64,000 nucleotides of DNA from the NCBI GenBank assembly GCA_024398055.1, contig CP073749.1, positions 3,410,594-3,474,593 of the forward strand, given 5' to 3'. This DNA comes from a bacterium SCSIO 12741. GTDB taxonomy: Bacteria; Bacteroidota; Bacteroidia; Flavobacteriales_G; Salibacteraceae. Shown piece by piece: positions 18,825-27,208 of this stretch. A program made the position numbers and the translations under genes. Within the stretch, counting starts at the first letter, position 1, and every line of letters begins with the position of its first letter. The notes beneath the pieces were generated by a model. The model did no database searches. It was not told the origin of the DNA and saw only the letters and a program-made list of their open reading frames with translations.

Positions 18825-18977
18825 TTAGTGCGGCAACCGCCCGGTCGCATGAAGGATGAAATGACCCACCAGCATGGCGAAGGTTACTAAAGAGAGTAAG
18901 AAGGTAATGGTCAAATGCTTTTTTACCCATTTTACTCTTTTGTCCAAGTCTTTGATTTGTTCGTCTTTAGTCATCAT
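18825..18977 (-). CDS. Small membrane protein (50 aa), unknown function
   Basis: A 50-codon frame not otherwise described: it starts at tandem ATG codons (18972-18977), 11 nt after the stop of the SDR gene, and ends TAA at 18825. The product begins MMTKDEQIKDLDKRVKWVKK, an amphipathic charged segment, followed by one membrane helix (about 22-43, LTITFLLSLVTFAMLVGHFI) and a short tail. Tight spacing, hydrophobicity profile and strand agreement support a real gene as the last member of the operon 20510-18825. A plus-strand frame over the same bases (18874-19068) lacks such features. Confidence 0.6.
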   Translation of the reverse strand: MMTKDEQIKDLDKRVKWVKKHLTITFLLSLVTFAMLVGHFILHATGRLPH

Positions 18978-18988
18978 GTTCTTGTATT

Positions 18989-19924
18989 TTAAAGTGTTCC
19001 ACATTTACTCGTTACGATTTCCCAGAATGTATCTCGGAATTGGTGGTTGGTCAGGCCTTCGTTCATAGGCTTCTGGTCTACCAAGGCACCCAGGGCTTTT
19101 CCTTCCGGAGCCCCTATGAGATCTCCGCTTTCGCCGTATTGGCCATCGAGGCAGTCCACGAATTTTTGAGCAGCCTGTTTCGGACCTTGTGCAAATCCTA
19201 AGGACTGCATCAATGGGAAACCGATATTTTCCATCACAAAACGCTTGGGTTGAGGTACTTGGGCGAGACCATTCGTTCCTGCCGTTAGTCCGGGTGAAAA
19301 CCAGACATAGGTATGCTCGGTATCCACCAGAGAAAGCTTTTGAACCAGGAGAGCACTCATAAACTTGGATACACCTAAGGCATTGATGTCGGCGTACTTG
19401 TCTCCACCCTTAAAGATGTAAGAGTTGAATTCATCAACCGATCTAAACACGGGTTTTTCAATCAATCCTTTAACTCCACGAGCTCCTTCTCCTCCGGCAA
19501 AAACGATTCGAGCCTGCGGAGCAAGTAACCCCTCTTTTTTCAAGGCCTTCACGGTAAGATAAGCCCCGAATACATTCTGGTAAATCGTTTTTTCAATGGG
19601 TTTTCCAGCGCCATAGATGAACTGAAAATCTTGGCTTACAATCATTCCCCCGGATTGCAGAAACACAATATCGAAGGGTTTGGAAGCGGGGAGCGATCTC
19701 ACGGCCACATTGATGGAGGTATCATCATTCATATCAAAACCTCCGTAGGGCTCAAGCTCGGTTGTCCCTGGATCGGCTATTTCAGCAATAGCTTTACGGG
19801 CTTTTTCAACCGTTCTGCAGGCCAGGGCAATTCTTCCGGCTCCTTGCTTGACGAGTAGTTTTACGGTTTCTAATCCAATACCACCATTGGCACCGGTTAT
19901 TAGAATTGAGGCATCTTTTATCAT
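18989..19924 (-). CDS. SDR-family protein with altered active site
   Basis: 311 residues. The Rossmann motif TGANGGIG (about 10-17) and a downstream ACRTVEKA NADP-type segment are typical of short-chain dehydrogenases close to the retinol dehydrogenase/protochlorophyllide reductase group. The NNAG motif is replaced by LQSGG, and at the active site the YxxxK motif reads LGVSK, so the catalytic Tyr is Leu. The paralogue at 44091 has an intact YGAIK at the same place. It may bind nucleotide without classical reductase activity. It lies 10 nt after an SRPBCC gene in an operon headed by, or next to, an AraC regulator. Confidence 0.85.
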   Translation of the reverse strand: MIKDASILITGANGGIGLETVKLLVKQGAGRIALACRTVEKARKAIAEIADPGTTELEPYGGFDMNDDTSINVAVRSLPASKPFDIVFLQSGGMIVSQDFQFIYGAGKPIEKTIYQNVFGAYLTVKALKKEGLLAPQARIVFAGGEGARGVKGLIEKPVFRSVDEFNSYIFKGGDKYADINALGVSKFMSALLVQKLSLVDTEHTYVWFSPGLTAGTNGLAQVPQPKRFVMENIGFPLMQSLGFAQGPKQAAQKFVDCLDGQYGESGDLIGAPEGKALGALVDQKPMNEGLTNHQFRDTFWEIVTSKCGTL

Positions 19925-19934
19925 GGTAGAAGAA

Positions 19935-20510
19935 TTAGGAGTATTGTTTTTTGATTCTTTTGAAATTCTCAGGGTTCACGTCCTCGCCGGTAAGCGTGTA
20001 ATGCTCGATAGCTATGGCGTAGTCTTCAATGTTTTTGCGGAACTTACCTTTAGCCAAGCCTCCCATAAAGGCGGGATTGGTGCGGTAGACCATGGTTAGT
20101 GTGATTTTGCAGGTGTTCTCATCAATTGGATCTACATCGTAAATCATGTAGCTGGTAGTCGTGTCAATCGGTAATCCGCCAACTCCTTTGATTTCTGCTT
20201 TAAAGGAGAATTCAGTCGGATTATAGTCCACCATTTTCTCCTGGGTGTATTTGCTTCCGTTAGCATTGAGACTGCATACTCTTTCACAACCCTCACCAGA
20301 TAGTGGAGAGCCTTCTACATAATGCGATCCCGACAATTTGGGATGCGATTTGGCGATATCGGCGAACTCCTCGCCAACCACTTTCCAAACCTTATCTGCA
20401 GAAGCTTGAATGGTTCTTTCAATGGTAAAGGACTGTACCTTTTGAGCAAAGCCTATTGAACTAATGAGGAGGGTTAAGGTGGTTATCAGGATTCCATAAG
20501 AAGTTTTCAT
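19935..20510 (-). CDS. Secreted SRPBCC (polyketide cyclase-like) protein
   Basis: 191 residues. The signal peptide ends at SSIGFAQ. The mature protein follows the SRPBCC fold: TIERTIQASADKVWKVVGEEF at the start, a beta-sheet with FSFKAEIKGVGGLP, and a C-terminal helix (IEDYAIAIEHYTLTGEDV). Such proteins bind hydrophobic small molecules. It precedes the SDR gene by 10 nt, and both follow an AraC regulator on the same strand, suggesting a small lipid- or aromatic-handling operon. Export of the SRPBCC but not the SDR means the two act in different compartments. Confidence 0.8.
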   Translation of the reverse strand: MKTSYGILITTLTLLISSIGFAQKVQSFTIERTIQASADKVWKVVGEEFADIAKSHPKLSGSHYVEGSPLSGEGCERVCSLNANGSKYTQEKMVDYNPTEFSFKAEIKGVGGLPIDTTTSYMIYDVDPIDENTCKITLTMVYRTNPAFMGGLAKGKFRKNIEDYAIAIEHYTLTGEDVNPENFKRIKKQYS

Positions 20511-20614
20511 AATTGCATCGTTTTAAAAATGTTACAATGCAAACTTCTTGAAACCCTAACCGGATCGTTGGGAGAAAAAGTTCAAAGAATGGGAAATTTG
20601 GCTCAGCTCTTTTT

Positions 20615-20701
20615 CAATCTCGAATCTTCAATCTCCAATCTCCAATCTCCCACTCAGAGCGAAGCGATCACCGTAGGTAATCTCGACTCTCGACTCTCGA
20701 C
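20615..20701 (+). repeat. Two heptamer tandem tracts (SAATCTY x5 and TCTCGAC x3)
   Basis: Five 7-mers at 20615-20649 read CAATCTC, GAATCTT, CAATCTC, CAATCTC, CAATCTC. Three identical TCTCGAC units follow at 20681-20701. They fill the 200-bp gap between the AraC gene stop and the SRPBCC gene. The first tract matches the heptamer family at 1411 and 8024. Confidence 0.7.
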
Positions 20702-20711
20702 TCTGAAATTC

Positions 20712-21548
20712 TTACTTCCTGAAATCTGAGGGTGAGACGTTGTAATACTTTCGAAAGGTTTTGGAGAAATATCCGATTTCGCTAAATCCGCAGTCGTAGG
20801 CGATTTCGGCTATACTTAAGTTGGACGTGGTTAAAAGTGTTTGTGCTTTTTCGAGACGTTTGGAAATGATGTACTTGTTGGGTGTCGTTCCATAAACGGA
20901 GGAGAATTTACGCTTAAATGAAGAAAGGCTCATTCCCGTAAAAAAGGCCAGATCCTCCAGGTTTAGATCTTCGTAGAGGTTTTTACTGATGACTTCTTGA
21001 AAAGCGTAATCGGTGGCCGTGAACAGGTTTCCCATGATTTGTCGGATGGCGCCATCCTGATCGGTTTGTACCAGGATAGAGATCAGTTCCCGTATCTTGA
21101 TTTGGATCACTTCCTCAGTCAATTGGCTGGGTTCTTCCAGGTAAAACTTGAATTGCTCAAAGTAGGAGCTAAGAATGGGATGTGGGTTTACTTTTACGAC
21201 AGAAGAACCCGCGGGAATCTCCGTATCCGAAAACCAGGACGGAGGACGATTTTGGTAGAGAAACTTCAGAAAATCGGCAGTAAGTTGAAAAACGATAACC
21301 TGGGTATGGGACCCGTCTTCATTTTCCTGCCAGTGGTTGATGAAGTTGTCCGTTTTCATGATTAATAAATCACCATTTGTGAGGTCCGTGTATTGCTCAG
21401 CGGAATATAGACGAGACTTGCCCTTGACCACATAAACGATTCGGGCTTCATTGATTAGCGCATCGGTGATTTTGAAGGGAGGAAGAAAGGTATTTCGACC
21501 AAAGACGGTCCATTTGTCTACATCGAATGTCTCTAACTTATTGGCCAT
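20712..21548 (-). CDS. AraC family transcriptional regulator
   Basis: 278 residues from the ATG at 21548 (a TTG at 21560 would add four). The N-terminal cupin-like sensing part (about 1-160) has no assigned ligand. The C-terminal pair of helix-turn-helix motifs is clear: DLAFFTGMSLSSFKRKFSSVY and then IAEIAYDCGFSEIGYFSKTF ending RKYYNVSPSDFRK. It lies upstream of and co-oriented with the SRPBCC-SDR-small protein group and probably controls it (inference). It belongs to the same subgroup as the AraC regulator at 45538, which also precedes an SDR gene. Confidence 0.9.
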   Translation of the reverse strand: MANKLETFDVDKWTVFGRNTFLPPFKITDALINEARIVYVVKGKSRLYSAEQYTDLTNGDLLIMKTDNFINHWQENEDGSHTQVIVFQLTADFLKFLYQNRPPSWFSDTEIPAGSSVVKVNPHPILSSYFEQFKFYLEEPSQLTEEVIQIKIRELISILVQTDQDGAIRQIMGNLFTATDYAFQEVISKNLYEDLNLEDLAFFTGMSLSSFKRKFSSVYGTTPNKYIISKRLEKAQTLLTTSNLSIAEIAYDCGFSEIGYFSKTFRKYYNVSPSDFRK

Positions 21549-21623
21549 AAAACTCAACAATTCCCAAGTCCAAGATATTGGATAATTATGAAATGGTTCC
21601 GAGTCAAAAGAAGTTCCCCCTTT

Positions 21624-22009
21624 CTACTTTGAATCTTTTAACCTCCAGGGGGGATTCTCCCGGTTTTCACCGGCATGATAAAGAATAATCTGATTACCGT
21701 CAGGATCCTTGAGGTAGGCTTCCCTCCATAACCAGGGTTGATCCTGGGGAGTTGATCAAACTTTATTCCTTTTGAAATCAATTCAGAAACAACGTTATCG
21801 AGGTCGTTACATTCAAAATAGACATAGATTCCATCGCCTGAAGGCAGCTCTGTCACCCGATGAATGGAGAAAGTGGATCCACCATCCGGGCAAACGAAAC
21901 GAGCGTAGTCGTCGCTGGATTTAACAATCAATTGGAGTCCAAGTGCCTGGTAGAAAGGGACCGATTGCAACAAATCCAAGGAAGGAACAGTAATTTGATT
22001 GAGATTCAT
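21624..22009 (-). CDS. VOC-family (glyoxalase/bleomycin resistance-like) protein, frameshifted
   Basis: One continuous frame gives 123 residues but loses the family ending after FDQLP. Adding one base in the G run at 21746-21749 gives 128 residues that continue QDQPWLWREAYLKDPDGNQI and then ILYHAGENRENPPWR, the standard VOC C-terminus with its LKDPDGN metal-site strand. The first half (LDLLQSVPFYQALGLQLIV) is typical. VOC proteins bind a metal between two beta-alpha-beta-beta-beta modules and act as lyases, dioxygenases or drug binders; the substrate is unknown. Confidence 0.8.
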
Positions 22010-22231
22010 GAGAGCTTAAGTGAATTTGAACATGAGATAAGACCTTTTTCTGAAATTCAAAATTAAAGGGATTCTTTACCGCCCAGTTATTCTTGTCGTA
22101 TTATGCCGGAACTAAGCCAGAGGAAATTATTCCAAAATCAATATTTCATCCGTTTATTGTTTTTTACTTAAAAAATCCGGTTTAACATTGTCTTCCGTTT
22201 AGTCAGAATTTAATCCTCAGAAAGAAGGACC

Positions 22232-22741
22232 ATGTTCATAGATACGAGTAAGCAAAAACGAATCAAGAAAGGAACCATACTTCAGTTGGAGGGTGATAGC
22301 CAGTTGAAATCCTATTTTGTGATTAAAGGGCTTCTACGTAGTTATATTATCGACGAAAAGGGAAAAGAACATGTATTCATGTTTGCCCCCGAGAATTGGT
22401 TTATGGGAGATATTCTGGCTTATTCTTCGAGCACGCCAACCCGTTTGTTCATCGACGCCTTGGAAGATTCTGATGTTGTTCCCCTTCAGCAAACCATGGA
22501 TAACCTGACGCCTGAAGACCTGAGATCAAGTATCGAAAAACTACTCAAGAGGGCAGGGGTGCTTCAAAACCGGGTATTGATGCACATGAGTTCATCTGCT
22601 TTGGAACGGTATCAACATTTTATGGACGTTTATCCTCAATTGATTCATCGGGTTCCTCAAAAAATGATAGCCTCATACCTCGGAATTACTCCTCAAGCTC
22701 TGAGCAGAATTAGAAGCGATTGGGCTAAATCCGAGCAATAA
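22232..22741 (+). CDS. Crp/Fnr family transcriptional regulator
   Basis: 169 residues. The N-terminal cyclic nucleotide-binding beta-roll (about 10-95) has KKGTILQLEGD and YFVIKGLLRSYIIDEKGKEHVF. The C-terminal helix-turn-helix is short but clear (QKMIASYLGITPQALSRIRSD). No Cys cluster, so it is not an oxygen-sensing Fnr type; the ligand is unknown. It is one of only four plus-strand genes after 17.8 kb and is followed by a co-oriented YceI gene, which it may control. Confidence 0.9.
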   Translation: MFIDTSKQKRIKKGTILQLEGDSQLKSYFVIKGLLRSYIIDEKGKEHVFMFAPENWFMGDILAYSSSTPTRLFIDALEDSDVVPLQQTMDNLTPEDLRSSIEKLLKRAGVLQNRVLMHMSSSALERYQHFMDVYPQLIHRVPQKMIASYLGITPQALSRIRSDWAKSEQ

Positions 22742-22877
22742 CCGATTGTTTATCTCGATCCTGGCAGTCGTTTTGTCCGATCAAAAAAAATTCAAAAAGC
22801 GGCATTTATTAACCTAGGTGAATGCACAGGCACATTCTCGTACTGAAATTTGTAGCCTAAAATCAAATAAAACAGAT

Positions 22878-23399
22878 ATGATAAAGAATATGCTCATCCT
22901 TTCGATCGCATTGTTGGGATTCAATTTTGCGATAGCACAAAACTCCGTTAAGACCTCCGATTCCAAAGTGAATTTTGAAATCTCGAATATGGGTTTTAAA
23001 ACGGTGGATGGAAATTTTACCGGAATGACCGGAACCATAAACTTTAACCCTCAAAACCTGCCGGCATCCTCTTTTGATGTTTGCATCGATGCGAGCACCG
23101 TAAACACCGAAAATGAAAAGCGGGACCATCACCTTAAGGAAGAAGACTTTTTTCACGTAGAGAAGTATCCAAAGATCTGTTTCAAATCCAGCTCGATAGC
23201 CAAAAGTGGTGAATCTTTTACCGTTACAGGAACACTAACAATGCACGGAGTGTCCAAAACAGTAACCATTCCTTTCACTTATTCCGATAGCACGTTTAAA
23301 GGGAAGCTGACCATTGACCGTTACGATTATAAAGTAGGATCAGATGGCGGTTTTATGGTCGGAAGAGAAGTGATGTTAGAGATCATTTGTGTCATTTAA
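22878..23399 (+). CDS. YceI family periplasmic lipid-binding protein
   Basis: 173 residues from the ATG at 22878; the longer frame from 22818 would put 20 hydrophilic residues before the signal peptide (MIKNMLILSIALLGFNFAIAQ). The body has the YceI lipocalin-like pattern: SDSKVNFEISNMGFKTVDGNF, DASTVNTENEKRDHHLKEEDFF, PKICFKSSSI and LTMHGVSKTVTIPF. Members bind long isoprenoids or similar lipids in the periplasm. It follows the Crp/Fnr gene by 136 nt and is likely its target. Confidence 0.92.
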   Translation: MIKNMLILSIALLGFNFAIAQNSVKTSDSKVNFEISNMGFKTVDGNFTGMTGTINFNPQNLPASSFDVCIDASTVNTENEKRDHHLKEEDFFHVEKYPKICFKSSSIAKSGESFTVTGTLTMHGVSKTVTIPFTYSDSTFKGKLTIDRYDYKVGSDGGFMVGREVMLEIICVI

Positions 23400-23446
23400 T
23401 TCAGGCACTACTTTAACTTGATTCTTATGAAAGCCGGAACCTGGGC

Positions 23447-24534
23447 CTAATCCAAGTCCCAATTTAGCTTCTCAAATCGATTTCCATTTAATCTATAAAC
23501 ACCATCACTCTCGGTACCTACTAAAAGTTGCCCACTCCGGTCTTTGTAAAGGCTAAAAAGATTGACTGGACCTTGCTCATTCTGAATGGAGTAGTGGTGC
23601 ATTTTTTCTCCATCAAAACGCCAGATTCCTTCATTGTAGGAAAGCATCCATAAGTCGTTCTGGTTATCGTCATTTAGACCGGAAAGAAAATAGGGAAGTT
23701 CAGGGTAGCCCCTCCATTTTGAGCGGGGACCCCAGGTTTTTTGAGATAGGAGTCTTTAGAGTCCGGATTATTGGGATCTCTGGGAACAAATTCGTAGCGA
23801 TTTAAGCAGTGGCTCAGCCAAAAGTCTCCTTGCTTATCTTCCAAAATAAATCGGATACCTGGAACCCGGCCATCCTCAAGTTCGGTGAGTTCTTTTTCAG
23901 CAATCCAGAGAAACGATTCACCGTCGAAACGGATAACACCGGCCAAGGGCGTGCCAAACCACATGTTTCCTGCTTTGTCCTGGTGGATTCCATAAACCCC
24001 AAAGGCTGCTCCAAATCGAAAATCGGGCATGGGATATCCAAACCGTTCTTTCCAATCGAAATCGGGAAACGTCAAATGGTAAAGGTTTTCTCCGTCGTAG
24101 CGAAACACACCACTTTTTAATCCAATTTGATTGAACCACAAATCACCGGGTTCGATTTTCCAGTTCTTCTCATCCGATTCCATCGGAACGAGGGTGGTAA
24201 AAGTGTTACCATCAAAACGGCTGATCCCTTCTGAGGTATCGAAAAAAAGGTGGCCCGAAGAATCGCTCTGAATGCCGCGAATTTGATCACTCACCAGACC
24301 GTCTTCCTGGGTGTAATGGACCAATCCTTTACCATCATATCGATATACACCATTATCCTTGCTGCCCAGCCAGTACACCTTATTTTGATCTTGGAAAATG
24401 GCCCAAATTGATGGATCGATAAACTCAACTTCTTGCCCTATCGTCTGGGAAGTGGATGGCGTATTGACCTCCTCCTGGCAGGATAAGAAGAAGATTGGAA
24501 AAAGAAACAAACCAATGGCAGCAAGGTATTTCAT
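23447..24534 (-). CDS. Two-component regulator propeller-type lipoprotein, frameshifted
   Basis: Two frames (24534-23674 and 23647-23447) form one protein of about 362 residues if one base is added in the T run 23737-23742. The junction then reads DSYLKKTWGPRSKWRGYPEL and continues into LNDDNQNDLWMLSYNEGIWRFDG. Lipobox FLSC near residue 19. The body is a series of propeller repeats such as NKVYWLGSKDNGVYRYDG, GNMWFGTPLAGVIRFDG and GQLLVGTESDGVYRLNG. These repeats usually form the periplasmic sensor of hybrid kinases; here they are free-standing and lipid-anchored. Confidence 0.8.
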
Positions 24535-24663
24535 GGCAGTAGATTCAGCGGTAATTAGGATTGAATCCGAAAGTTAGGAAATGCCCCTTGGGAGCATGTA
24601 AATCAAGGTAAATTAGTGTTTCTTAGTTTATACCTGAGTCTAAATGTGCTCTAGGACATCGAC

Positions 24664-25350
24664 TTATCCGTAAATCATAAGAGCCGGATACCCTACAGAA
24701 GCATTAAATCGTGTCGTGCCAAAGTTGTAATCGGTCGTTACCTCGATGTGCTTGCCTTTCTTTTGATAGTTGATGTAATAGTGGTTTTCCTTCGTTTGTG
24801 GTTTACCGTATTTGTACCAGGATAGCTTAATGCGGTTTGCCCGAAGGACTTTTAAGAAGGTGGTTGATTCAAAAATAGGCTCAGGCTGATAGATGCTTAT
24901 GACCTCTCCACTGTCAAAATTGATTGTCAATATCTGCTCTTTTGAATCAAACGATGCAGATACCAGTACGTGGTGATTATGATGTGGCTTGCCAAACCAA
25001 TCGTTGAAGATGCGAATTGATCCGCCTTTAAACAATTGCTTTTGTTCATTAATGAGTTGTACCCATTCTTGGGGTGTTCGTTTTTTGGTTTCGCTATTTG
25101 GACCTACTTCTAAATGATCTAGATTGGGTGTGGCTTTCGAAGCCGTATAGAATTCAAGTAGGCCAATGGCCTCAACTTTTCTAAAAATAATAATACCAAT
25201 CCAGCCGCCTAAACCCAATAACACGATAGTAACCAGAATCGCCAACCATTCAGGAAGAGCGGGATAAAGGATCACGGCAATTAGTCCCATGCCGGCAACC
25301 GAGCTAATACCGAATAGGGCTCCGAAAAGGGTATTAATGATCTCACGCAT
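24664..25350 (-). CDS. Membrane protein of unknown function
   Basis: 228 residues with two N-terminal membrane helices (about 5-32 and 35-58, rich in Gly and Leu) and a soluble C-terminal part that is likely cytoplasmic. The soluble part is beta-rich (ILTINFDSGEVISIYQPEPI, IKLSWYKYGKPQTKENHYYI). The segment KPHHNHHVLV is rich in His and could bind metal. It ends near the spacer before the propeller lipoprotein and starts 34 nt after the stop of the upstream secreted protein. No family recognised. Confidence 0.65.
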   Translation of the reverse strand: MREIINTLFGALFGISSVAGMGLIAVILYPALPEWLAILVTIVLLGLGGWIGIIIFRKVEAIGLLEFYTASKATPNLDHLEVGPNSETKKRTPQEWVQLINEQKQLFKGGSIRIFNDWFGKPHHNHHVLVSASFDSKEQILTINFDSGEVISIYQPEPIFESTTFLKVLRANRIKLSWYKYGKPQTKENHYYINYQKKGKHIEVTTDYNFGTTRFNASVGYPALMIYG

Positions 25351-25384
25351 GACTTAGGTTTTTACGAATGGTTTTTTCTTTGGC

Positions 25385-26107
25385 TTAATCCTTAATCTCT
25401 GGCATCCTTTTTCTCGGTGGAGGTGGAAGAGGAGCTGGTTTATCCAAAACTAAGGCAAATTGAAAATCCTTTTTTAGGGTTTTAACTTCCTCCGAACTGA
25501 GCTGACAGACTGATTTTTGGTAAAGTCTTTCACTCACCGAATCAGCGGCCATTAAGAAACCTTGGATAATATCTTGAACAATTTGCTCCCGAAACGATTG
25601 GGAAACCTCATTCTCCCATTGAACCGAGTAGGCTACTAATCGATATTCATACTTCCAGAAAAACTCGAGGGAGAGATTTTGGATAAAGAGAATAACAGAA
25701 TCCTCATGAACCAGATGGCCATTAATCAGCAATTGGTGATGGGCATTTATCAGTACATCTTTGGATCTGACTAATACATGAGAAGAGTAGGCTCTTTCAT
25801 TGGAAATTCCAGTGCTATCGTCACATTTACCACCCATTACAATCAAGGTAGAAAAGGCTTTGTTGTTTAGCTGAAATTGGCCGTTCAGCTTTACTGGTCC
25901 GGGGCAAAAGGAAAGGTCTGTTTGTTTCTGAAGTGAGTACCGCAACCCTTCATCATTCAATCCCAAATTTACTTGAACCACTGGGGCATTCAGTGCATGT
26001 AAGAGCTCTATTTGATTGGGGCATAGATCTTGAGACCAAAGGAATTTGGGAGCTACGATGGCAAACAGCAGAATACTAAGTAAGGTGATTTTGGGATGGT
26101 TTGTCAT
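25385..26107 (-). CDS. Secreted protein of unknown function
   Basis: 240 residues with a signal peptide ending near PKFLWSQ. The mature part has four Cys (LCPNQ, SFCPG, GGKCDD, KSVCQL), suggesting disulfides, and a proline-rich C-terminus (KPAPLPPPPRKRMPEI). It lies downstream of the nested palindrome 26151-26198 and just upstream of the membrane protein at 24664, with which it may form a pair. No family recognised. Confidence 0.65.
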   Translation of the reverse strand: MTNHPKITLLSILLFAIVAPKFLWSQDLCPNQIELLHALNAPVVQVNLGLNDEGLRYSLQKQTDLSFCPGPVKLNGQFQLNNKAFSTLIVMGGKCDDSTGISNERAYSSHVLVRSKDVLINAHHQLLINGHLVHEDSVILFIQNLSLEFFWKYEYRLVAYSVQWENEVSQSFREQIVQDIIQGFLMAADSVSERLYQKSVCQLSSEEVKTLKKDFQFALVLDKPAPLPPPPRKRMPEIKD

Positions 26108-26150
26108 GGGTTTATTTTTCCTTTTGCCCTTTTTAATCGTTTGAAATATA

Positions 26151-26198
26151 ACTCAGGTACGCGTTTAAACGCGCACCTGATTAAACGCGCAATTGAGT
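26151..26198. repeat. Nested palindrome, possible terminator or attenuator
   Basis: The core CGCGTTTAAACGCG is a perfect 14-bp palindrome, and extending it gives a 26-bp stem (26154-26179, one mismatch pair). A third arm (26181-26198) is also complementary to the left arm, so two mutually exclusive hairpins can form. It follows the DUF5946 stop by 5 nt and precedes the next gene by 44 nt. Confidence 0.65.
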
Positions 26199-26203
26199 CA
26201 ACT

Positions 26204-26749
26204 TTATCTTAATTCCGGATGTCTTTCTAAAAATCCTTTGGCAATGAATTCCACAACAGCATGATGTTCATTCCAGGCCTGATATACTTCACGAGCCCAT
26301 TTCTCGATGGCAGTTTTGCAGGTCTCAGCATCTTCGGATACTCGCAAGATATCGGTAGTAGTGATCGAGCCTCTATGTAAACAGGGTGGGGGAGTTAGTT
26401 GCTCGTCCTTATGCTGTTGTTTATAGACATTGAGATGATCGCTCAATTTTGGAGACAAGGCGTAGCTCCAATTCACTCCGAGATGAAATTGAAGATGGAG
26501 ACGGGTTAGGTGAAAATGATTATTCCATCGGCCATGAATCTCAGGGTGTTGCAGGGTATGTGCATCCACAATCCAAAACCGGTATTTGTGGTTTTGAACT
26601 TGACTAAAATCGATGGACTGAAACCCAAGGTTGAAAATATCCAGGCATTCGTGAACTCCGCGAGTAGTTTGAGCCCCACAAAATTGACAAGGGCCTTCGT
26701 TGAGAAGAGTTACGCCATTTTTTTCGGCAAAGCCAATGTAGTCTTGCAT
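26204..26749 (-). CDS. DUF5946-like protein with Cys pair
   Basis: 181 residues, soluble. An N-terminal CQFCG motif (about 21-25) followed by a short C (HEC) and the segment VDAHTLQHPEIHGRWNNHFHLTRLHL match the DUF5946 pattern (a CxxC plus a His-rich helix). Metal binding is likely from the CxxC and the clustered His, but no reaction is known. It is followed by a palindrome that may terminate its transcript. The start sits 8 nt after the VOC gene, so the two are co-transcribed. Confidence 0.7.
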   Translation of the reverse strand: MQDYIGFAEKNGVTLLNEGPCQFCGAQTTRGVHECLDIFNLGFQSIDFSQVQNHKYRFWIVDAHTLQHPEIHGRWNNHFHLTRLHLQFHLGVNWSYALSPKLSDHLNVYKQQHKDEQLTPPPCLHRGSITTTDILRVSEDAETCKTAIEKWAREVYQAWNEHHAVVEFIAKGFLERHPELR

Positions 26750-26757
26750 AAACGAGG

Positions 26758-27129
26758 CTATCGGTGCTGATCGAGCAAAATTACATTCCCGTCAGGATCT
26801 GTAAGCATGGCACTCGCTGGTCCGGAAGAACTTTCGTCGGCTTCGGTCATTAATGCTACTCCAGAATCTTTGAGGTGTTTTTGGATTTCTCGGATATCGT
26901 CAAAGTCGGGTTGGTTTTGCCCGTTTTCGTCCCATCCCGGATTGAAGGTGAGAATGTTTCCTTCAAACATGCCTTCAAAAATTCCGATGAGAGAATTCTC
27001 ATTTTTCAGGATGAAGTACTTCTGTTCTTCGCCTCCGGCAAGAACTTTAAATCCCAGGTTTTCATAAAAGGCCTTGGAAACCTTTAGGTCTTTTACACTT
27101 AAACTGACCGAAAATGCACCTAATCTCAT
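26758..27129 (-). CDS. VOC-family protein
   Basis: 123 residues, intact. Both halves of the double beta-alpha-beta-beta-beta module are visible: VSLSVKDLKVSKAFYENLGFKVL at the N-terminus and ASAMLTDPDGNVILLDQH at the C-terminus, with a metal-binding Glu expected near SLIGIFEG. Soluble, cytoplasmic. The substrate is unknown. It is one of three VOC genes in the window and a useful intact comparator for the frameshifted one at 21624. It precedes the DUF5946 gene by 8 nt. Confidence 0.85.
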   Translation of the reverse strand: MRLGAFSVSLSVKDLKVSKAFYENLGFKVLAGGEEQKYFILKNENSLIGIFEGMFEGNILTFNPGWDENGQNQPDFDDIREIQKHLKDSGVALMTEADESSSGPASAMLTDPDGNVILLDQHR

Positions 27130-27208
27130 GAGTTTTTTGGTTTAATTCATGGGTTTAACAGAAAGCTAAAAATAGGGATTAATCTTCCAAAAAGAGGCTG
27201 GGTTTAAT

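Noticed and set aside
18874-19068. Plus-strand frame of 64 codons
   Set aside because: It overlaps the SDR end and the 50-residue minus-strand gene, which is better spaced and has a clean membrane helix.
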